64,000 nt of DNA from the NCBI RefSeq assembly GCF_000718635.1, contig NZ_JOBF01000014.1, positions 186,001 to 250,000 on the forward strand, given 5' to 3'. This document shows positions 33,555 through 41,896 of this stretch, one piece after another. Position 1 is the stretch's first letter. Every line of letters begins with the position of its first letter. The stretch is from Streptomyces varsoviensis. GTDB taxonomy: Bacteria > Actinomycetota > Actinomycetes > Streptomycetales > Streptomycetaceae. The notes below the pieces were generated by a model. The model ran no database searches. It was given only the letters and a program-made list of their open reading frames with translations, and was not told the origin of the DNA. The translations under genes were made by a program, and so were the position numbers.

Positions 33555-34411
33555 CAGTTCTTCACCGCCCCGGCCAGCATTCCGCCGGTGATCCGCCGCT
33601 GGACGAAGGCGAAGAGGACGAGCGAGGGGAGGGTGGCGAGGAGCGCGGCGGCGGCCAGCGGGCCGAGGTCGGCCACCCCTTCCGCGCCGATGAAGTGGGT
33701 CAGCACGACGGGCATCGTCTGCTTGCCCGGGGACTTCAGCAGGACCAGCGCGAAGAAGAACTCGTTCCAGGAGGTGATGAACGCGAAGAGGACGGTGGCG
33801 ACGATGCCGGGGGCGAGCAGCGGCGCGGTGACCGAGGTGAGGGTCCGCAGCCGCCCCGCGCCGTCCACGGCCGCCGCCTCCTCCAGTTCGCGCGGCACGG
33901 CCCGTACGTACCCGGTGAGCATCCACAGCGCGAACGGCAGCGCCCAGACGACGTAGACCATGACCAGCCCCGGCAGGGTGTCGACCAGGCGCAGGCCCTT
34001 GAGGACCAGGAACAGCGGGATGATCACGAGCACGATGGGGAACGCCTGGCTGACGACCACCCAGCCGCTCGCGGCCCGCGTCAGCCGGGTGCGGCGGCGG
34101 GCCAGGGCGTAGGCCATGGGGGTGGCGACGACCGTCGCGATCAGGGCGGCCGAGGCGGCGGCGGTGAGGCTGTTGAGGGCGGCGCGCAGCAGGGGCTGCT
34201 CGTCGAACGCCTGCCGGAAGTTGTCGAGGGTGGGGTGGTCGGGGAGCCAGCCGGGGTGCAGGGAGGCCAGTTCGCGGGCGGGCTTGAAGGCGGTGGAGAG
34301 CAGCCAGGCGAGGGGGAAGGCGAGGAAGACGAGGTAGCAGAGGAGGGCGACGTACTGGCCGGCGCGGGTGGCGGCGCGCCGTGCGGGGCGGCCCCGGCCC
34401 AGCGGGCTCAT
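33554..34411 (-). CDS. Sugar ABC transporter permease (MalG-like)
   Basis: 285 residues with about six membrane helices. The EAA loop is ELEEAAAVDGAGRLRTLTSVTAPLLAPGIVAT, matching MalG-like permeases. It is coupled to the second permease upstream (ATGA) and to the binding protein downstream. Confidence 0.92.
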   Translation of the reverse strand: MSPLGRGRPARRAATRAGQYVALLCYLVFLAFPLAWLLSTAFKPARELASLHPGWLPDHPTLDNFRQAFDEQPLLRAALNSLTAAASAALIATVVATPMAYALARRRTRLTRAASGWVVVSQAFPIVLVIIPLFLVLKGLRLVDTLPGLVMVYVVWALPFALWMLTGYVRAVPRELEEAAAVDGAGRLRTLTSVTAPLLAPGIVATVLFAFITSWNEFFFALVLLKSPGKQTMPVVLTHFIGAEGVADLGPLAAAALLATLPSLVLFAFVQRRITGGMLAGAVKN

Positions 34412-35310
34412 CGCTCGTCCCCGTTCAGCCGGCCCGCGAGGTAGCAGGCGAGGAGTACGGCGACGACGGCGACCATGACGCAGCCCATCGCGGCCGCGTA
34501 GCCGAACTGGCCGTAGCGGAAGGCTTCCTCGTAGGCGAAGAGCATGGGGAGGCGGGTGTGGCCGCCGGGGCCGCCGTTGGTCAGGACGTAGACGAGGGCG
34601 AAGGAGTTGAAGTTCCAGATGAAATTGAGCGCGCTGATGGCGAGGGCGACGGGCCTGATGGCCGGCCAGGTCACGGCGGCGAACCGGCGCCAGGCCCCGG
34701 CCCCGTCCATGGCGGCGGCCTCGTGCAGCTCGCCGGGCACGTTCTGGAGCCCGGCGAGGAGCGCCACCGTCGTCTGCGGCATGCCCGCCCAGATGCCGAC
34801 GAGGACGACGGCGGGCAGCGCGGTGGACAGCCCGCCCAGCCAGTCGACGCCGGTGCCGAGCGTCTCGTTGAGGATGCCCGCGTCCGGGTGGTAGACGAGC
34901 CGCCACATGATGCCGACGACGATCTCCGGCATCGCCCAGGGAACGATCGCCAGGGCCCGGGCCGGCCAGCGCAGCCGCAGGTTCTGGCCGAGGAGGAGGG
35001 CGAGACCGAGGGCGAGCGCGAACTGGGGGACGGTGACGCCGACCGCCCACACCAGGCCGACCCGGAACGACTCCCAGAAGAGGGTGTCGTGCAGCAGGTC
35101 GCGGAAGTTGAGGAGGCCGATCCAGCGGGTGGGCGCCGTACGGCCGGACTGGGCGTCGGTGAAGGCGAGCGCGATGCCGTAGAGCAGCGGGCCGACGCTG
35201 AGCACGAGGATCGGGATCAGCGCGGGCAGCACCAGGAACCAGCCCCCGGCGGCGCGCGGCCCGGTCGCGGGCTCGGCCGGCCGCCGCCCGGGCGCTGTCG
35301 CGAGGCTCAC
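34408..35310 (-). CDS. Sugar ABC transporter permease (MalF-like)
   Basis: 300 residues with about six membrane helices. The EAA loop is visible as ELHEAAAMDGAGAWRRFAAVTWPAIRPVAL. It is the first gene of the leftward sugar transporter operon; its stop overlaps the next start (ATGA). Confidence 0.92.
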   Translation of the reverse strand: MSLATAPGRRPAEPATGPRAAGGWFLVLPALIPILVLSVGPLLYGIALAFTDAQSGRTAPTRWIGLLNFRDLLHDTLFWESFRVGLVWAVGVTVPQFALALGLALLLGQNLRLRWPARALAIVPWAMPEIVVGIMWRLVYHPDAGILNETLGTGVDWLGGLSTALPAVVLVGIWAGMPQTTVALLAGLQNVPGELHEAAAMDGAGAWRRFAAVTWPAIRPVALAISALNFIWNFNSFALVYVLTNGGPGGHTRLPMLFAYEEAFRYGQFGYAAAMGCVMVAVVAVLLACYLAGRLNGDER

Positions 35311-35541
35311 GTCAGGGGGCTCCTTGGTGTCGGCTCGGCGACGACGGCTCGTACGGGCGCGGCGCCCGGTCCGGGGCCCACGTCATCGTGCTGAGGGCGG
35401 GTACCGCAGTCAAGGGTGTGAGCCGGTGTGGCGGGGCGGTCGAGGCCGGTCACGGTGGTTTCCGACCACCCGCCACGCGTCCTCGCAGCCGGCGAGGGGA
35501 CAATTGACGTGATCGACTCAATGGCCAACGGAGGGTACGGC

Positions 35542-36465
35542 GTGGCGGACGCGGCGGCGGCAGCGGAGAGAGCGGGCTCGGCGGACTCGCCGTTCACCGA
35601 ACAGCGGGCGCGCGGGCTGCTCGCGGCGGCGGGGCTGCCCGGCCTCGCCGCGGACGCGGAACTGGTCGCGCTGGGCGAGAACGCGGTCTTCAGCGGGCAG
35701 GGCCTGGTGGCCAAGGTGGGGCGCGACCCCGAGCTGCTGCCGCGCGCCACGCGCGAGCTGCGGGTGGCGCACTGGCTCGCCGAGCGCGGCATCCCGGCCG
35801 TACGGGCCGCGGAGCCCGAGGTCCGTACGGCCGAGGGCCGCCCCGTCACCGTCTGGCACCGGCTCCCCGAGCCCGTACGCCCCGCCGCCCCCGCCGACCT
35901 CGCCGGCCTGCTGCGGCTGGTCCACGCGCTGCCGGCGCCGGGTCCGGAGGCGGGCGGCGAGCTGCCGCGGCGCGAACTGCTCGGCGGCGTCGAGCGGTGG
36001 CTCCGGCTGGCCGGCGACGCGATCGACCCGGCCGACGCGGCGTATCTGCGCGAGCGCCGCGACGGCTTCGCCGCCGCTGCCGCCGCCCTGACCCCGCACC
36101 TCACGCCGGGCCCCATCCACGGCGACGCGCTGCCGCGCAACGTCCACGTCGGCCCCGACGGGCCGGTCCTGGTCGACCTGGAGACCTTCTCCGCCGACCT
36201 GCGCGAACACGACCTGGTGGTGATGGCGCTCAGCCGCGACCGCTACGGCCTCGACCCCGCCGCCTACGACGACTTCGTCGCGGTCTACGGCTGGGACGTG
36301 CGCGAATGGGACGGCTGCGCCGTCCTCCGCGGCGCCCGCGAGACCGCGAGCTGCGCCTGGGTCTCCCAGCACGCCCCCGGCAACCCCGCCGCCCTCGCCG
36401 AATTCCGCCGCCGCGTGGCCTCCCTCCGCGACGACGACCCCACGGTGCGCTGGCGTCCCTTCTGA
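35542..36465 (+). CDS. APH-family phosphotransferase (aminoglycoside phosphotransferase-like)
   Basis: 307 residues. The Brenner-type catalytic loop is TPGPIHGDALPRNVHV, near residue 200, with the metal-binding segment PVLVDLETFSADLREHDL after it. This is a kinase-like fold for small molecules. The GTG at 35542 follows GGAGGG six bases earlier; the ATG at 35521 adds seven residues. The substrate cannot be set; homologues phosphorylate antibiotics, thiamine or homoserine-like substrates. A 16-bp repeat array overlaps its stop. Confidence 0.75.
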   Translation: MADAAAAAERAGSADSPFTEQRARGLLAAAGLPGLAADAELVALGENAVFSGQGLVAKVGRDPELLPRATRELRVAHWLAERGIPAVRAAEPEVRTAEGRPVTVWHRLPEPVRPAAPADLAGLLRLVHALPAPGPEAGGELPRRELLGGVERWLRLAGDAIDPADAAYLRERRDGFAAAAAALTPHLTPGPIHGDALPRNVHVGPDGPVLVDLETFSADLREHDLVVMALSRDRYGLDPAAYDDFVAVYGWDVREWDGCAVLRGARETASCAWVSQHAPGNPAALAEFRRRVASLRDDDPTVRWRPF

Positions 36466-36521
36466 CGAGCGCCCCTTTTGACGAGCGCCCCTTCTGACGA
36501 GCGCTCCTTCTGAGCAGCGCA
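36458..36521. repeat. 16-bp tandem repeat, four copies, starting inside the APH-like stop region
   Basis: Copies of CCTTCTGACGAGCGCC at 36458-36473, 36474-36489, 36490-36505 and 36506-36521 (the last degenerate). The first copy contains the APH-like stop codon TGA at 36463-36465, and each intact copy repeats TTCTGA, so the gene end itself has been multiplied. Confidence 0.85.
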
Positions 36522-36637
36522 GGATGGCCCGGCACCGCAGGGTGGCCGGGCTTCTTGCCGAAACGGCATGGATGGGTGCCGTATTCGGGCGCGTCGGCTA
36601 TGACTGGCCCCTCACGAAATCGAGGGGAACGACTCTG

Positions 36638-37264
36638 ATGGAGCACGTAGACGCCGCGGCGTTCTGGGACACGAGGTACGCGGAACAGCCGGCGGCCAGC
36701 GATCCGCGGCCGAATGTCCGTCTTGTCGAGATGGTTTCCGAGCTGTCTCCGGGGGACGCGCTGGATCTCGGGTGCGGGGGCGGGGGCGACGCGTTGTGGC
36801 TGGCGGAGCGGGGCTGGCGGGTGACGGCCCTCGACGTCTCGGCCGTGGCGACGGCCCGCCTCACCGAACTGGCCCGCGCCCGCGGCCTGGGCGACCGGAT
36901 CACCGCCGAGCAGCACGACGCGCGCGCCTCGCTGCCCGACCCGCGGGTCGACCTGGTCAACGCCCACTACTTCCACACCCCGTACGCGATGGACCGGACG
37001 GCCATCCTGCGTGCCGCCGCCGAACTGCTGCGGCCGGGCGGCCTGCTGCTGGTGGTCGATCACGGGTCGACGGCGCCGTGGTCGTGGAACCAGGACCCGG
37101 ACACCCACTACCCGGCCCCCGCGGAGGTCGTGGCGCCGATGCGGCTCGCCCCCGAGCGGTGGACGGTCGTACGGGGGGACTCACCGCGCCGCATCGCGAC
37201 CCGCCCGGACGGGAGCACCGCCGAGGTCGTCGACCACGTCCTCCTCGTCCGGCGGGATGCCTGA
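36638..37264 (+). CDS. SAM-dependent methyltransferase
   Basis: 208 residues, small class I methyltransferase. The SAM-binding motif ALDLGCGGGGDALWLAERGWRVTALDVSAVA lies near residue 45, with VDLVNAHYFHTPY as the post-II region. The ATG at 36638 has GAGGGGA upstream; a longer frame would add 38 residues overlapping a repeat array. The substrate is unknown. It is followed by DinB-like DUF664 protein, perhaps co-transcribed. Confidence 0.85.
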   Translation: MEHVDAAAFWDTRYAEQPAASDPRPNVRLVEMVSELSPGDALDLGCGGGGDALWLAERGWRVTALDVSAVATARLTELARARGLGDRITAEQHDARASLPDPRVDLVNAHYFHTPYAMDRTAILRAAAELLRPGGLLLVVDHGSTAPWSWNQDPDTHYPAPAEVVAPMRLAPERWTVVRGDSPRRIATRPDGSTAEVVDHVLLVRRDA

Positions 37265-37323
37265 CGCCCCGCCGCGCCCGCCTTCAGCACCGCCCGCCAT
37301 CAGCACCGCCCGAGGAGCACTCC

Positions 37324-37815
37324 ATGCCCACCGCCCGCCGCCGCGGCGACACGCCGCCGCCCCGCACCGCGAACAGCGAAGCCGATGTCCTGCGCGGCTT
37401 CCTCGACTATCTGCGCGTCTCGGTCGCCGCGAAGGTCGAGGGCGCCCCGGAGCCGCAGGCCCGGATGTCGGCGGTGTCGTCCGGCACGACCCTGCTCGGC
37501 CTGCTCAGCCATCTGACGGCCGTCGAGAGCGCGATGTTCACCGGCGAGCAGGTCACCGACTGGCAGGCGACGCTCCGGGCCCCCGCCGGGGTGAGTGTCG
37601 CCGATGTCGTCGCCCGTTACCGGGCGGCCGTCGACCGCGCGAACGGCGTCCTCGACGCGTGCGCCGACCTCGGCGCGCCGCTCCCCCGGCCGGGGGGTCC
37701 GGGCGGCGCGCCGAGCGTGCGCTGGGCGCTGACGCACATGATCGAGGAGACCGGCCGCCACGCGGGGCACGCGGACATCCTCCGCGAACTCATCGACGGC
37801 TCCACCGGGCGCTGA
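37324..37815 (+). CDS. DinB family protein (DUF664)
   Basis: 163 residues, four-helix bundle of the DinB/mycothiol-transferase type. The metal-binding histidines appear in GLLSHLTAVESAMF near residue 65 and HMIEETGRHAGHADILRELIDG near the C-terminus, a typical HxxxH arrangement. Such enzymes are often mycothiol-dependent S-transferases or maleylpyruvate isomerase-like. It follows the methyltransferase with a 59-base gap. Confidence 0.8.
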   Translation: MPTARRRGDTPPPRTANSEADVLRGFLDYLRVSVAAKVEGAPEPQARMSAVSSGTTLLGLLSHLTAVESAMFTGEQVTDWQATLRAPAGVSVADVVARYRAAVDRANGVLDACADLGAPLPRPGGPGGAPSVRWALTHMIEETGRHAGHADILRELIDGSTGR

Positions 37816-37936
37816 GGCGGCCGGGCTTCGAGGGGGCTGCGAGCCAGTCCCCCGGGCTGCCGCCGGGCCCCGGCGCCGGCATACGGCCCAAATGGCCCGT
37901 ACAGCCGGTACGGCCGGGCTTCCCCCGCGGCCCCCC

Positions 37937-38290
37937 TCAGCGGCCCCGCTCGTGGGCCGCCACGGCCGGGGGCCGGGCACGGTGCGTTCTCGATCCCGGG
38001 ACGCGGCGGGGCTCCTTCGTCTTTCGCGTCCCGGTCGAGCCGCACCCGCGGCACGGGCGGCGGGAGATCGCCACGGGGGCGGTGCGCTCGGGCCCGAACT
38101 CGTAGTGGTCCTCCACGTGCCCGTCGCAGTGCTGCGCGTCGCACGGCGCGCTGACCGCGTGCGGATACTCGGTGGCCCCCCTTCTCGGGATGACATCGCA
38201 GAACAGGCAGGGGAACAGATGGATTCCATCCGCGTTCTCCAGAACCGCGATGGCTTCAGGGTTGGTGCAGCGGGGGCAGATACTGGCCAT
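37937..38290 (-). CDS. Probable small cysteine-rich metal-binding protein
   Basis: 117 residues. Three cysteine pairs occur: CPRCTN near residue 5, CLFCDV near residue 28, and CRGCGS near residue 80, plus CDAQHC between. The pattern suggests a zinc or iron-sulfur protein. The C-terminus is basic and less convincing. There is no good ribosome-binding site, so this is a probable rather than certain gene. Confidence 0.5.
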   Translation of the reverse strand: MASICPRCTNPEAIAVLENADGIHLFPCLFCDVIPRRGATEYPHAVSAPCDAQHCDGHVEDHYEFGPERTAPVAISRRPCRGCGSTGTRKTKEPRRVPGSRTHRARPPAVAAHERGR

Positions 38291-38400
38291 GAGGGAGATG
38301 GTGCGCCGGCTCCCCCTTCAGTCCTGGGACTGTCGCGCGATTTCACTCTATTGCGGTGTCGCTCCCGCCCCCGCCGACGCGGTCGCCGACGCCGTCGCCG

Positions 38401-40176
38401 TCAAGCGCCAGGAGCGTCCCCCGCGATCCAGCGCCGGATCGCCCTGCCGAGCCGTTCCGAGGCGTCCGCGTCGGATGACGCGGCGGCCCACGCGATGACG
38501 CCGTCCGGACGGACCAGCAGGCTCGGCTCCGCCGCGGACCCGCCGGGCGCCGGGGCGGTGGCCGGGCCGGAGGCCGGGTCCGGGACGTACGCGATCCGCG
38601 GCTTCAACTGGTCCACCGCGGCGGCGAAGTCGCCGCCGGGCGACCGGTCGACGAGGACGAAGCGGCCGTCGTGGGCGTGGTCGGCGAGCCGCCCTCCGGA
38701 CGCCAGCGCGATATCACCGGCTATCGACCCGACCAGCGCCGCGGCCTCGGCGGCCGTGTCGGCTATGCCGGCCGCGGCAGTCACATCAGCCGCGTCAGCC
38801 ACGTCATAGCGCTGCTCGATCCCGGCGGTCAGCGCGATCATGCGGTTCATCACCCCCGGCACGGTGAACAGTTCGCCGCGGACGACCCGCCGGAGCTGTG
38901 CGGTGTGTTCGTCGCCGCGCATCAGCGCGACCTGGGCCCGCGTCCAGTCCAGGACCCACGCCGCGATCGGCCGGCGCTCGCTCCCGTACGTGTCGAGCAG
39001 GCCGTCCGGGGCCCAGCCGGCCACCGTCGCGGCGAGCTTCCAGCCGAGGTTGACCGCGTCGCCGAGGCCGAGGTTCAGCCCTTGGCCGCTGAACGGCGAG
39101 TGCACATGCGCGGCGTCGCCCGCGAGCAGCACCCGGCCGCGCCGGTACGAGCGCGCCTGCCGGGCGTTGTCCGACCACCGGGTCGCCCGGCCCTCGATGC
39201 CCCGGATGGTCACCTCGGTTCCGGTGACGTACCGCACGACGCTCTGCAACTCCTCGACCGTGACCGGCGCGTTCCGGTCCTCCGGCTGCGGGCCGAAGCG
39301 GGCGACGAGGATACGTCCCGGAACCGGGCCGTACGCGTAGATGCCGCGCGGCGTCCACGTCCATCCGCGGCTCAGCCCGCTCGGGTCGTCGAAGTCGGCT
39401 ATCGCCTGGTATCCGACCAGTTGGGGATCGGTGCCCTCGAACTCGATGCCGGCCTGCTTGCGCAGCACGCTCCGGCCGCCGTCGGCCGCGACGATCCACT
39501 CGGCGCTCAGCTCGCCCTCGCTGGTCTCCAGCACGACCCCCTCACCGGGGGCCGCCGCCTCGGTGGCGCCCACGCCGTCCCGCACGCCGTACACCTCGAC
39601 GCCGCGGCGGATCTCGACGCCGAGCCTGGCGCAGTGCTCCCCGAGCAGCGTTTCGAGATCGTGCTGCGGCACCAGGAAGCCGCCCACCGCGGCCGTGTGC
39701 GCGGCCAGCACGGGGTCGCTCTGGTCGAGCAGGTCGTCGCGGTACAGCATCCCGGCGAAGTGTCCGAAGGCCGGGAACTTCCCGGGCGCCCACGCGCGCC
39801 AGTCCGACTGCCCTCCCCGGTCGGCCCCGTCAGCCGGCCCGGCCCCGCCCGCCAGATCGGCCCCGCCCTCCGGCTCAGAGGCGTCCGCCGACTCGGGGAC
39901 GTCCGCCGGCTCGGGGGCGGTCCGGTCCGACGCCCCTCCGGCGAAGGCGTCGACCGATGTCATCCGGCGGCGCTGGACGCGCTCCGCGGCCGGGAGCAGT
40001 CCGCGCCGGTCCAGGATCTCGGCGCTGGCGATGTTGATCGATCCGGCCTTGATGGTCGGGTCCGGCTCCGCGAGCCGTTCCAGAACGGTCGCCCGCACCC
40101 CTTGAAGCGCCAGCTCCGCGGCGAGCAGGAGGCCGGTGGGCCCCGCTCCGACGACGACCACAGTGGTGTGCTGCAT
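38401..40176 (-). CDS. FAD-dependent monooxygenase (Rox/class A flavin hydroxylase type)
   Basis: 591 residues. The FAD-binding GAGPTGLLLAAELAL lies at residue 10, the DG motif ADGGRSVLRKQAG near residue 245, and GDAAHVHSPFSGQGLNLGLGDAVNLGWKL is the flavin-ribityl motif. The C-terminal domain is thioredoxin-like. An approximately 35-residue Ala/Asp/Glu/Gly-rich insertion lies near residue 90. The fold is that of class A hydroxylases such as rifampicin or tetracycline-modifying monooxygenases. It is divergent from its TetR regulator and is probably induced by a drug or aromatic. Confidence 0.88.
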   Translation of the reverse strand: MQHTTVVVVGAGPTGLLLAAELALQGVRATVLERLAEPDPTIKAGSINIASAEILDRRGLLPAAERVQRRRMTSVDAFAGGASDRTAPEPADVPESADASEPEGGADLAGGAGPADGADRGGQSDWRAWAPGKFPAFGHFAGMLYRDDLLDQSDPVLAAHTAAVGGFLVPQHDLETLLGEHCARLGVEIRRGVEVYGVRDGVGATEAAAPGEGVVLETSEGELSAEWIVAADGGRSVLRKQAGIEFEGTDPQLVGYQAIADFDDPSGLSRGWTWTPRGIYAYGPVPGRILVARFGPQPEDRNAPVTVEELQSVVRYVTGTEVTIRGIEGRATRWSDNARQARSYRRGRVLLAGDAAHVHSPFSGQGLNLGLGDAVNLGWKLAATVAGWAPDGLLDTYGSERRPIAAWVLDWTRAQVALMRGDEHTAQLRRVVRGELFTVPGVMNRMIALTAGIEQRYDVADAADVTAAAGIADTAAEAAALVGSIAGDIALASGGRLADHAHDGRFVLVDRSPGGDFAAAVDQLKPRIAYVPDPASGPATAPAPGGSAAEPSLLVRPDGVIAWAAASSDADASERLGRAIRRWIAGDAPGA

Positions 40177-40222
40177 GACAGTTCCTCGTTCTCCCGCAGG
40201 TTCCCTTACCAGGCTTACTAAG

Positions 40223-40262
40223 CTTACTGAGTAAGCTTACTCGATAAGGTTAACTCGGTAAG
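40223..40262. promoter_or_regulatory. Three contiguous palindromic operators between monooxygenase and TetR genes
   Basis: CTTACTGAGTAAG (40223-40235), CTTACTCGATAAG (40236-40248) and GTTAACTCGGTAAG (40249-40262) abut with no spacer. The first extends to a perfect 9-bp-arm palindrome, 40220-40238. The array fills the 99-base divergent intergenic region and would control both genes. Confidence 0.7.
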
Positions 40263-40263
40263 G

Positions 40264-40275
40264 TAAAGTTCTCGT
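40264..40275 (+). promoter_or_regulatory. Leaderless-type -10 box of the TetR gene
   Basis: TAAAGT (40264-40269) then six bases then ATG at 40276. It starts just one base after the third operator. Confidence 0.5.
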
Positions 40276-40881
40276 ATGGCGAATCGAGGGGACCGGGGCG
40301 GGTCACGGACACGGGCGCGCATCGCCGCGACGGCGACGGAGATGTTCCTTGAGCGCGGGTTCGACGAGGTGACCGTCGCCGACGTCGCCGCGGCGGCAGG
40401 CGTCTCCAAGGTGACGGTCTTCGCGCACTTCGACCGCAAGGAAGACCTGCTGCTCGACCGGCTCCCCGGCGCCATCGACATCATGCGGACGGTGATCCGC
40501 GAGCGCGCGGACGATGTCACCCCCTTCGAGGCGCTGCGCGAGGCCGCGTTCGGTCTCGCCGCCGAACCGCACCCGCTGTCCGGGCTGCTCGAAGGAGCCG
40601 AGCCGTTCCTGCGGACCGTGATGGAATCCCCCGCGCTCGTCGCGCGGTTCCGCGCGTTCGCGTACGAGGTCGAGAACGCCCTGGCCGACGCCCTCGACGC
40701 GGACGACCGGTTCACCGGGGACAGCGCGCTGACCGCGGCGCTGATCGTCGCCGCGTACCGCACGGTCGCCGTCGACACGGCGCGCCGACGGCTCGCCGGA
40801 GGCGACCTCGCCGAGATCAGGGCAGCGCACCGGGAGCGCCTGACGTCCGCCTTCGAGGTGCTGGCGAACGGTCTGGCCTGA
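40276..40881 (+). CDS. TetR family transcriptional regulator
   Basis: 201 residues. HTH near residue 40: VTVADVAAAAGVSKVTVFAHFDRKEDLLLDRL. The remainder is helical. It is divergent from the flavin monooxygenase, with the three-palindrome array in between; it almost certainly represses that gene and itself. Confidence 0.9.
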   Translation: MANRGDRGGSRTRARIAATATEMFLERGFDEVTVADVAAAAGVSKVTVFAHFDRKEDLLLDRLPGAIDIMRTVIRERADDVTPFEALREAAFGLAAEPHPLSGLLEGAEPFLRTVMESPALVARFRAFAYEVENALADALDADDRFTGDSALTAALIVAAYRTVAVDTARRRLAGGDLAEIRAAHRERLTSAFEVLANGLA

Positions 40882-40926
40882 CCGACCCCAGCAACCCCCA
40901 TGCCCCTGGTACGAGCCGAGGCGCCG

Positions 40927-41721
40927 TCAGTTCACGCGGGGGTGGCCGGCTATCCGCTGGGCGGGGATCGAACCGGCGGCGGGCGCCGACGGCTCCTCCG
41001 CGCGACGGGCCTCCGCGTACGGGATGACCGGCCAGGCCGGTTCGATGTACGCGGCGGGGTTCGACGTGCGGCGCAGATAGCTCTGCAAGGAGGCGGACTG
41101 CTCGGCCGCGGCGGCGACTTGGAGCTCGTACAGGTCGGCGATCGGCATCGAGCCCACGGGCGCGTACGTCTCGCCCACGCGCCGCGCCGTACGGGCGGCG
41201 GCCAGCGCGTCGGCCTCCGCGCGGTGCGCGGCGTCCAGCGCCACGCCGTAGTGGGCGCAGAGCGCTTGCAGGGTGCGCTTGCCCTTGCGGTACCGGTCCG
41301 CGTACTTGTCCAGGACGAGCGGATCGACGATCGGCCACGGGCCGGGGCCCAGCCGCTCCGAGAGCGGTTCGACGCCGTGCCGGCGGCACTCGCGGTCCAG
41401 CAGCGACAGGTCGTACCGCGCGTTCATGACGACGAGCGGCGCGCCCGCGCGCAGCACCTCGGCGACGGCCTCCGCGATCTCCGCTATGGCGGTCGCGGCC
41501 GGTGAACCATGGGCGCGGGCCCGGTCCGTGGAGATGCCGTGGATGGCGGCGGCCTGCTCGGGGATGGCGATGCCCGGGTCGAGCAGCCAGGTCCGCTCCC
41601 CCGCGACCGCGCCGCCCGGCTCCAGCCGGACGAGCGCCGCGGTGACGACGCGGTCGTGCTCGACGTCCGTGCCCGTCGTCTCCAGGTCGAATCCGGTCAG
41701 CGTCCCGCGGTACCAGCTCAT
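40927..41721 (-). CDS. DEDDh-type 3'-5' exonuclease (DnaQ-like)
   Basis: 264 residues. ExoI motif GFDLETTGTDVEHDRVV near residue 10, ExoII MNARYDLSLLDREC, and ExoIII HRAEADALAAARTARRV with the conserved histidine and aspartate. Length and domain match proofreading exonuclease/epsilon-like proteins not tied to a polymerase. The ATG at 41721 begins MSWYRGTL, as in Streptomyces homologues; a longer frame to 41772 adds 17 residues. Confidence 0.85.
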   Translation of the reverse strand: MSWYRGTLTGFDLETTGTDVEHDRVVTAALVRLEPGGAVAGERTWLLDPGIAIPEQAAAIHGISTDRARAHGSPAATAIAEIAEAVAEVLRAGAPLVVMNARYDLSLLDRECRRHGVEPLSERLGPGPWPIVDPLVLDKYADRYRKGKRTLQALCAHYGVALDAAHRAEADALAAARTARRVGETYAPVGSMPIADLYELQVAAAAEQSASLQSYLRRTSNPAAYIEPAWPVIPYAEARRAEEPSAPAAGSIPAQRIAGHPRVN

Positions 41722-41896
41722 CGCGGCCCCCTCCTCTGTGGTGCTTCCCCCGACTGGTCCCCAGCCTCGCATGCCCCACTGACAATGCCCCCGGGCCCCC
41801 GGCGCCCCGACGGTGCGGCCGCCCGTAACTGCACGTCAGACGCGGCGCTGCCGGAACACCCCCCGCCGCCGCCCCGCCGCCGACGCACCGCCACTT

